DNA of 64,000 nucleotides from Pseudomonas zanjanensis. Its GTDB lineage: Bacteria > Pseudomonadota > Gammaproteobacteria > Pseudomonadales > Pseudomonadaceae. This document shows positions 54,653 to 61,680 of the stretch, one piece after another. The stretch is taken from NCBI RefSeq assembly GCF_014268745.2, contig NZ_JABWRB020000001.1:744001-808000 (forward strand). Direction: 5' to 3'. The notes under the pieces were generated by a model, which was given only the letters and a program-made list of their open reading frames with translations, did not search any database and had not been told where the DNA came from. The position numbers and the translations under genes were made by a program. How positions within the stretch are numbered: the first letter of the stretch is position 1; each line of letters begins with the position of its first letter.

Positions 54653-56957
54653 TGGGCACCCACTGGTCCAGCACGGCCGCCAGTTCTTCGCGGCGGAACG
54701 GCTTGGACAGGTAATCGTTCATGCCGGCCGCCCGGCAGCGCTCACGTTCCTCGGGCATCGCGTTGGCCGTCAGTGCAACGATCGGCAGGTCCGACCAGCG
54801 TCCGCTGCGGCGAATCTGCCGGCTGGCTTCGTAACCGTCCATCACTGGCATGTTGCAGTCCATCAACACCAGGTCGAACACCCGCTGTTCCAGTTGATCC
54901 AGGGCTTCGACGCCGTGGGCCGCGACGGTGACTTCACAGCCCAACTTGACCAACATGCCCTTGGCCACCAGTTGGTTAACCGGATTGTCCTCCACCAGCA
55001 ATACCTGTCCGCGCCTGGACGGCACCAGGGTTTCGATCTGTGCGTCGTTGATGGTGGTCGCCTCGTTTTGCATGGCGCGTCGCAGGATCTGGTACAGCGC
55101 ATGGCGTGCCAATGGTCGGGCCTGTTGTACCAGCGGTGCGAGGGCAGCCGCTTCTTCGCTGGGCATGAAGCTGCCATAGGCGGTGACCAGCAGGATCGGC
55201 GCATCAAAGGTCGGCCGCAGGTTGAACAGGCATTCCGGGCAGTCAGTGATCAGCACGTCAGGCTTGAGCCCCAGCAGCCCGTCATCGATGGAGCGCCGCA
55301 CATAATCCAGGCCCCATCCTGGCAGTAGCATGCCTAGCAACTCGGCCAGGCCGCTGCTGCCGGCGGTGATGGCGACGACATTGCCGTGCAGCGGTTCGAC
55401 CGGCGTTGCCGGAAGATGGCAGGGCAGCGGCAGCTCTGCACAGAACTGACTGCCGAAGCCGGCTTCGGAACTGATCGTCAATCGGCCCTGCATGGCTTCG
55501 CAGAGGTTGTAGGTCAATGCCAGGCCCAGCCCGGTGCCGCCAAACTGACGGGTAATTCCGGCCCCGGCCTGGGTGAACGGTTGCAGGATCCGCGCTTGGG
55601 CCTCCTGGGGAATACCGATACCGGTGTCGCAGACTTCGATTCGCACGCCGCCTTCGTAATGGCTCAACTTCACGTCGACCCGGCCAAAGCGCGTGAACTT
55701 CAATGCGTTGGACAGCAGGTTGCTGACGATCTGCCGCACTCGGGTCGGGTCGCCGATGACTTGCGCCGGGAACTGCGGCTCGATCAGGCAAGCCAATTCG
55801 ACACTGGGGGCCGCGTTCTGGGAAAGCAGATTGGCGGTGTCCTCCACCAAGGCGCCGAGGTCGAACGGGATGCGTTCGAGTTCCAGTTGACCGGCGTCGA
55901 ATTTCGACAGGTCAAGGATGTCGTTGAGCAGTTCGACCAATACCTTGCCCGAGTCATGGGCAATCGAGAGCTGCTGCTGTTGCTCGGCCGTCAGGGGACC
56001 GTCCAGGGACAGGGCGATCATTCCCAGCAGGCCGTTGAGCGGCGTGCGGATCTCATGGCTCATGTTGGCGAGGAACACGGAGCGGGCTTCGGCCATGTCC
56101 AGGGCCGTGCGCCGGGCTACCTCCAGCTCCTCGTTGGACTGGCTGAGGCGGGCGTTGATGGCCTTGAGTTCGGCGGTGCGTGCCGAGACGATGTTCTCCA
56201 GCTGCGCCAGGTATTCAGTGAGGCGATTTTCGGCCGTGCGCCGTTGTTGAATTTCCGTGGAGATATTTTCGAACTGCTGGTTGGCGACGGACACCAGCAC
56301 GCCGATTTCATCGGACTGGTGGCCGGAAGGGCATTCCAGGCGGTTCTGTTCGTTGCTACTTGGATCGCGGCTGCTCAACTCGCGAATGACCCGCACCAGG
56401 GGCTTGGTCAGCATCACGTAGAACAGCGCCAGCAGCAGCCCGGTCAGGATCAGGCTGCGGGCGAAGCCGTTGAGCAAGGTGACCTCGGCGCGGCGCAGGA
56501 AACGACTGCCGAACGCATAGGTGTCGACGTCCAGTCGCAGTATGCCCAGGGATTCGGCGGGTAAATGGTCCAGGTAGAGCCGGTCCTCGAACTGACGCTG
56601 GGCGCCGAACAGGAAGTCGCTGATGAACCGGTAGCTGCTTTGCAGTTCGGGCCGCTTGACGCTGGCCAGCACGGTATTGTTGTTGTCGATCAGCTCGGCC
56701 CCGATGATGGCCGGTGAGCGCAACAGGCCCATGGACAGCTCCTGGGCGAGTTCGGCGTCGATGTTGTAGGCGATGCGCGAGGCCGGGTTGTGGCTGATTT
56801 CCAGCAACGACAGGATTTCACGGTTGATCGACGCGTCTTCGCTGGCATAATCGATGCCGATCTGCATCAGGCTGAGCAAGGTGCCCAGCACGAAGCCCAC
56901 CAGGACGGTCAGGCGGGCCTGCTTATAGGAAAGCCGTTGAGTGAATCGGATGTCCAT
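54636..56957 (-). CDS. sagS: SagS-like hybrid sensor histidine kinase
   Basis: A 773-residue hybrid kinase. The first membrane helix (about 18-38) and a periplasmic HmsP-like sensing region are followed by a second helix (about 165-187), then a HAMP-like linker and coiled coil. The HisKA has His301 in NMSHEIRTPLNG and the ATPase domain has GTGLGLAL. A degenerate receiver region precedes the receiver domain with Asp700 (LMDCNMPVMDG). It matches P. aeruginosa SagS, which controls surface attachment, biofilm tolerance and c-di-GMP level. The position next to ospR and gpx is the same as in P. aeruginosa. The start is set at the ATG at 56957. Confidence 0.9.
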   Translation of the reverse strand: MDIRFTQRLSYKQARLTVLVGFVLGTLLSLMQIGIDYASEDASINREILSLLEISHNPASRIAYNIDAELAQELSMGLLRSPAIIGAELIDNNNTVLASVKRPELQSSYRFISDFLFGAQRQFEDRLYLDHLPAESLGILRLDVDTYAFGSRFLRRAEVTLLNGFARSLILTGLLLALFYVMLTKPLVRVIRELSSRDPSSNEQNRLECPSGHQSDEIGVLVSVANQQFENISTEIQQRRTAENRLTEYLAQLENIVSARTAELKAINARLSQSNEELEVARRTALDMAEARSVFLANMSHEIRTPLNGLLGMIALSLDGPLTAEQQQQLSIAHDSGKVLVELLNDILDLSKFDAGQLELERIPFDLGALVEDTANLLSQNAAPSVELACLIEPQFPAQVIGDPTRVRQIVSNLLSNALKFTRFGRVDVKLSHYEGGVRIEVCDTGIGIPQEAQARILQPFTQAGAGITRQFGGTGLGLALTYNLCEAMQGRLTISSEAGFGSQFCAELPLPCHLPATPVEPLHGNVVAITAGSSGLAELLGMLLPGWGLDYVRRSIDDGLLGLKPDVLITDCPECLFNLRPTFDAPILLVTAYGSFMPSEEAAALAPLVQQARPLARHALYQILRRAMQNEATTINDAQIETLVPSRRGQVLLVEDNPVNQLVAKGMLVKLGCEVTVAAHGVEALDQLEQRVFDLVLMDCNMPVMDGYEASRQIRRSGRWSDLPIVALTANAMPEERERCRAAGMNDYLSKPFRREELAAVLDQWVPTTSAL

Positions 56958-57120
56958 GGAGTGATGAACCACTTACGTTTCCCTTCGCCGGTCAAGCATA
57001 GCTGATCATCTCTGAATACCGGTGCAACCGGTTGGTTTTGTGTGAAGTAGACCCGCCATTGGATACGGCGTTTCGTTGCTGGAGCGCCATCATTACTGTG
57101 AACCTGTCCGAGGAGAAGAT

Positions 57121-58011
57121 GTGGACTCGCGATTGAATGCTTTTCTTGAGCGCGCCGATGCCGTGCTGGCCCGGATCGAGCCGTTGCTGCCGGCGCCCCG
57201 GCCCACCATCGACTGGAGCCAGACCCTGGCCGCCCGCTGGCAGCGGGACGGGCGCAACGGCTACTTGCTGCCGCTGCAAGTCAGCCTCGACATGCGCCTG
57301 TCGGACCTGATCGGCGTGGATCGCCAGGTCGAACAACTGGGGCGCAACACGCGGCAGTTCATTGATGGCATGCCCGCCAACCATGCCTTGCTCTGGGGCT
57401 CGCGTGGCACCGGCAAATCGTCCCTGGTGCGCGCCCTGTTGGCCGAACATGCCCAGCATGGCCTGCGGTTGATCGAGATCGAACGCGACCACCTGGCCGA
57501 CTTGCCCCGGGTGGTCGAGCAGGTGGCGAAACTGCCACAGCGCTTCGTGTTGTTCTGCGACGACTTGTCGTTCGAGTCCGGCGAAGGCGATTACCGCGTG
57601 CTCAAGAGCGTGTTGGATGGTTCGCTGGAACAGGCGCCGGACAACGTGCTGCTGTATGCCACGTCCAACCGTCGCCATCTGGTGCCGGAAAAGGAAAGCG
57701 ACAACGAAAACTGGAAGCGGGTCGACGGCGAACTTCACCCCAGCGAAGCCGTGGAGGACAAGATCGCCTTGTCCGACCGCTTTGGTTTGTGGCTGTCGTT
57801 TTATCCGTTTACCCAGGAGCATTTCCTCGACGTCGTGGAGCACTGGATCGGCGAACTGGCGGCCAAGGCCGGGCTGGCCTGGGAGCGCGATGAAGCCCTG
57901 GAGATACAGGCCGTGCGCTGGGCAACCGGTCGCGGCAACCGCAACGGACGTTGCGCTTATCAGTTTGCCCGTTACTGGGTCGGCCTGAAATTGTTGGAGC
58001 ACAAGGCATGA
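57121..58011 (+). CDS. DUF815 family AAA ATPase
   Basis: A 296-residue ATPase. Walker A GSRGTGKS (residues 93-100), Walker B FVLFCDDLSFESGEGDY and sensor I ATSNRRHLVPE define the DUF815 family of AAA-like proteins, whose role is unknown. The GTG at 57121 is chosen because GAGGAGAAG lies just upstream and the conserved protein begins MDSRLNAFLERADAVLARIE. It overlaps the next gene by four bases (ATGA). Confidence 0.9.
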   Translation: MDSRLNAFLERADAVLARIEPLLPAPRPTIDWSQTLAARWQRDGRNGYLLPLQVSLDMRLSDLIGVDRQVEQLGRNTRQFIDGMPANHALLWGSRGTGKSSLVRALLAEHAQHGLRLIEIERDHLADLPRVVEQVAKLPQRFVLFCDDLSFESGEGDYRVLKSVLDGSLEQAPDNVLLYATSNRRHLVPEKESDNENWKRVDGELHPSEAVEDKIALSDRFGLWLSFYPFTQEHFLDVVEHWIGELAAKAGLAWERDEALEIQAVRWATGRGNRNGRCAYQFARYWVGLKLLEHKA

Positions 58012-58490
58012 TCGATTTGAACGCTGCCGGCGAAGGCCTCGATGGCTACGGCTTGTTATCGGCACAGCTGGAATCCTTGCTGGCCGATGAGCGTGATTTC
58101 ATCGCCAATGCCGCGCAGTTCTCGGCCTTTCTGTTCACGCAACTGGAAGACCTGAACTGGGCTGGTTTTTACCTCAATCGCACTGAAGAACTGGTCCTGG
58201 GGCCGTTCCAGGGCCAGATCGCCTGCGTGCGGATTCCCTTTGGCCGCGGCGTCTGCGGCACGGCGGCAGCGACCCGGCAGACCCAGCGCGTCGAAGATGT
58301 CCATGCCTTCCCTGGGCACATCGCCTGCGACAGTGCGTCGAACAGCGAGCTGGTGGTGCCGCTGGTCAAGGACGGGCGCCTGATCGGCGTGCTCGATCTG
58401 GATAGCCCGAAATTGGCGCGTTTCAGCGACCATGACCAGGCCGGCATTGAAGCGTTGGCTGCGATCTTCCTGCGCCTGACGGATTGCTGA
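58008..58490 (+). CDS. msrC: Free methionine-R-sulfoxide reductase (fRMsr, GAF domain)
   Basis: A 160-residue single GAF-domain enzyme. The three redox cysteines are Cys73 (GQIACVRIPFG), Cys83 (GRGVCGTAA) and Cys107 (HIACDSASNSE), in the fRMsr arrangement; SELVVPLVKDGRLIGVLDLD completes the GAF core. It reduces free, not protein-bound, methionine-R-sulfoxide. It overlaps the DUF815 ATPase gene by four bases, so the two are probably one operon. Confidence 0.93.
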   Translation: MIDLNAAGEGLDGYGLLSAQLESLLADERDFIANAAQFSAFLFTQLEDLNWAGFYLNRTEELVLGPFQGQIACVRIPFGRGVCGTAAATRQTQRVEDVHAFPGHIACDSASNSELVVPLVKDGRLIGVLDLDSPKLARFSDHDQAGIEALAAIFLRLTDC

Positions 58491-58499
58491 TCCACGTCC

Positions 58500-58606
58500 T
58501 GTAGGAGCTGGCGAAGCCTGCGATCTTTTGTTCCCTTGATTGTTCGCTTGAGATGCAAGTGTCAGGGGAAAGATCGCAGCCTCGCTTCGTTCGGCAGCGC
58601 CTACAG
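58500..58606. repeat. REP-like pair, GTAGGAGCT type
   Basis: GTAGGAGCTGGCGAAGCCTG and a partial inversion ending AGCGCCTAC, with AAAGATCGCAGCCTCGC in the right arm. Same family as 30508-30598. Confidence 0.75.
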
Positions 58607-58615
58607 GAATTGCTT

Positions 58616-61564
58616 TCATGCCTTCAGCCCGGCCTTGGCCAGCAGGCTGTCGGGGTCGACTTCATCGATCTGGTGCGGGTCGAGGAACTGCTCGGCGTAG
58701 CTCAGGTAGATCTTTTCCTCGATGAACAGCCCGAACAGTTCGGGATCGATATGGGCGTCACGGCACATGGTGGCCATGATGCCCAGGGCCTCGCTCAGCT
58801 TCTTCGCTTTCTTGTAGGGGCGGTCGGCCGCTGTCAGTGCTTCGAAAATGTCGGCAATCGCCATCATGCGTGCCGGCAGGCTCATTTCCTCGCGTTTGAG
58901 GCGCTTGGGATAACCGCTGCCGTCCATCTTCTCGTGATGACCGCCGGCGATCTCCGCCACATTGTTCAGGTGGCTGGGGAAGGGCAACTGGCTGAGCATC
59001 AGGATCGTCTGCACCATGTGATGGTTGATGACGTAGCGCTCCTCGCGGGTCAGCGTGCCGCGCGTGATGCTCAGGTTGTAGAGCTCGCCGCGGTTGTATT
59101 TCCAGGCCGGCACATCGAGCTGGAAGCCCCACGGGTTGTCTGCCGGGATCAGTTCGGCCGCGTGGCGCTCGAACAGGTGCTCGGGCTTGTCCGCCAACAG
59201 CGGCTCGGTGACCGGTAGCGTCGGCTTGGGCGTACGGGCCTGGCGCCGGTTCTCTTCCCAGGAAACCCCCAGGCGATCGTCGAGGGTCCGGGTCCACGGG
59301 CGTTGCGCGATGTGTTGCAAGCGTTGCAGGTCGGCCTCGGCCATGGCTTCGGAGCCCAGGTTGCAGCGCGCGACAAAAGCGAAGTCGTCATCCAGGGCCG
59401 TCAACGTCGCGTCACGCTGTTGCTCCAGGGACGACGACTCGCCACCGTTTGCCACGGCCCGCCAGTAATCGATCCAGGCGTCGCGCTTGAGTACTTCGAA
59501 GCGGGTGCGTATTTCGTGGATCCGGTCGTGCAGGGTTTCCAGTTTGGTGGCTTTGTCGACGACGTATTCAGGGGTGGTGACCTTGCCGCAGTCGTGCAGC
59601 CAGGCAGCGATGTGCAGGGCCTCCCATTCATCCTCTGTGGGCCGGTAGGCGTCGAATGCCGGCGCCTGGCTGGCGGCGGCGGCCTGGGCGAGCATCAGGG
59701 TCAGGACCGGCACCCGCTGGCAATGGCCACCGGTGTAGGGGCTCTTGGCATCGATCGCGCCAGCCAGCAACTGGATGAAGGCGTCCAGCAGTTGTTTTTG
59801 CTTGGCTTGCAGGCGCTGGCCTTCGATGCTCACGGTGGCGGCGCCGGACACGGCCTGGAGGAAGGCGATGCGGTCGGGCTGGAGTTTTTCCAGGTCGGCT
59901 TCGGTGCCGCTGTCGGTGATCAGCAACACCAACACGCCGACGGTTTCCTGGTGACGATTGCGCAGGCGGATGCCAATCAGATGGGCTCGAGGCGAGTCCA
60001 GTGCCCGCAGGATGCCCTGCAGGTCGGCCGCCTGCTCGAAGCCCAGGGAGGTCACCAGATTGTCCGAAACGGCCAGTTGCTGGAGCCATTGCGGGCTGTC
60101 GCCAGCCAGCAATTCAAGATTGCGCAGCTTGAAGGTTTCGAGGTCCCTGGGCGTGCCATCGATCACCAGCCCGTAGGGCTTGAGCCGATTGTCGTCGTTC
60201 TCGCGCAGGTAGATCAGGCCGGCCTGGGCCTGGCCGATTTTTACGGTTTCGAACAACACCCGCTCCAGCAGTGGGATGAAGCGTGTTTCGGCGCGCAGGC
60301 TGGCGGTGATTTCAAAGAAACTCGCCAGGGTGTCTTTCATGCGCGCCATCGAGACGCTCAACTGGTCGACCTCCAGCACCGGGGAGCGGCGTGACACCGG
60401 GTAGTTGAAATCGAAGCTGCGAATGGCGTCGGCTTCCTGCACCAGTTCGCGCAACGGCTTGACCAGGATCCTCGACGTCAACCAGCCCAGGGGCAGGCAC
60501 AGCAGCAGGGTGGCGAGGGTGATGAGCGCGCCTTGCCAGCGCATGCGATAGGCGTTGTCCAGCAGCTCGTCTTCAGGCACCAGCAACGCCAGTTCCAGGC
60601 CTTGGGGACCGCCTTCCTGCATGTGGCTGCGGGAAACGATCCACTGGCGTCCAGCCGCTTCCAGGCGGGTCGTGTCAGCGTTGTCATCGAGGACGGCGGC
60701 GATGGCCGGGCTGAGGTCGCGGGCCTTGATCAGGCGCGCCGACTGGGCGTCGGCGAGCAGCCGGTCGCTGTCGGGATAACCCACGGCGTTGCCCTTGGGG
60801 TCGAGCAGGACGATCTCGGTGCCGGTAGTGACCTTGTGCTTGGCCAGGGTCTGGGACAGGGCCGCCAGGGTCAGGTCGGCGCCGATGACCGCTTGCTCGC
60901 CGCTACGCCGGGCCAGGGTGGTGCCGACATTGTGGGTGGAGAAAAAAACGTAGGGTTCGGTGGTGATCTGCTCGGCGCTGTCGGCGGCGCTGCGAAACCA
61001 GCCACGGTTGCGCGGATCGTAGGTTTCGTCGGCAATGTCCCGGCGATTGATGAGCGTCAGGGTCTCGTCGTAGAACAGCGACTGGGAATGGACCGGGCCT
61101 TGTTCGGAGGCTCGCTCAACGGTCCAGACCTGATAGGCCGCCTCGGCGGGTGCCTGCAGGGCGGTTCTCAGGGCTGGGGTGCGCAATGGCCGAACCATCA
61201 GGAAGTTGCCACGCTGATCGCCCAGGTACAACGACGCCAGGTTCGGGTTGTCCCGTAGTGCCTGGCTGAAGGGCGCGAGCAGGGCCAGGCGTTGCGCCAT
61301 CTGCGGCGTACGTGTCGCCGGGTAATCGGCCAACAGGCTCAACAGGTGGCGGATGGGTTCGTAGGTGTCATACAGGTCCAGGCGCACGTCCTGCTCAATG
61401 CGGTTGAACAGTTTTTCACTGCTGGAAAGGATGATTTGCGTGGTTTGCCGGTAGTTGAAAATGCCCAGCACCACCCCGGTCAACAACAAAAGCAGGGTAA
61501 ACATCACGCTGATATGGACGTGCAGGGGGAACCGGCGTTTGTCCGGACGCGGTGCGCTGGGCAT
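58616..61564 (-). CDS. Large sensor protein with an HD-GYP-type phosphodiesterase domain
   Basis: A 982-residue protein. A membrane helix (about 13-35) is followed by a dCACHE-like periplasmic domain (36-330), a second helix and HAMP (about 345-420), and a GAF-like domain (about 430-610). The C-terminal HD domain has His657-Asp658 (LHDCGK) and the GYP motif at 876-885 (HHEKMDGSGYP). HD-GYP enzymes hydrolyse c-di-GMP. The distance between the two motifs is 219 residues, much more than the usual 60 or so, so an insertion of about 155 residues splits the domain. GGAG before the ATG at 61564 sets the start. Confidence 0.9.
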   Translation of the reverse strand: MPSAPRPDKRRFPLHVHISVMFTLLLLLTGVVLGIFNYRQTTQIILSSSEKLFNRIEQDVRLDLYDTYEPIRHLLSLLADYPATRTPQMAQRLALLAPFSQALRDNPNLASLYLGDQRGNFLMVRPLRTPALRTALQAPAEAAYQVWTVERASEQGPVHSQSLFYDETLTLINRRDIADETYDPRNRGWFRSAADSAEQITTEPYVFFSTHNVGTTLARRSGEQAVIGADLTLAALSQTLAKHKVTTGTEIVLLDPKGNAVGYPDSDRLLADAQSARLIKARDLSPAIAAVLDDNADTTRLEAAGRQWIVSRSHMQEGGPQGLELALLVPEDELLDNAYRMRWQGALITLATLLLCLPLGWLTSRILVKPLRELVQEADAIRSFDFNYPVSRRSPVLEVDQLSVSMARMKDTLASFFEITASLRAETRFIPLLERVLFETVKIGQAQAGLIYLRENDDNRLKPYGLVIDGTPRDLETFKLRNLELLAGDSPQWLQQLAVSDNLVTSLGFEQAADLQGILRALDSPRAHLIGIRLRNRHQETVGVLVLLITDSGTEADLEKLQPDRIAFLQAVSGAATVSIEGQRLQAKQKQLLDAFIQLLAGAIDAKSPYTGGHCQRVPVLTLMLAQAAAASQAPAFDAYRPTEDEWEALHIAAWLHDCGKVTTPEYVVDKATKLETLHDRIHEIRTRFEVLKRDAWIDYWRAVANGGESSSLEQQRDATLTALDDDFAFVARCNLGSEAMAEADLQRLQHIAQRPWTRTLDDRLGVSWEENRRQARTPKPTLPVTEPLLADKPEHLFERHAAELIPADNPWGFQLDVPAWKYNRGELYNLSITRGTLTREERYVINHHMVQTILMLSQLPFPSHLNNVAEIAGGHHEKMDGSGYPKRLKREEMSLPARMMAIADIFEALTAADRPYKKAKKLSEALGIMATMCRDAHIDPELFGLFIEEKIYLSYAEQFLDPHQIDEVDPDSLLAKAGLKA

Positions 61565-61680
61565 TGCAGTCACTCCATGGGGGCAGGGGGCGTTCTCGAT
61601 GGTGTTTCCGCGTGCAAGGGAAACCGATCGAGAACCCCCCAGGTACGCACTGCTGAGCGAATAGCATAGTAAACACTGGG

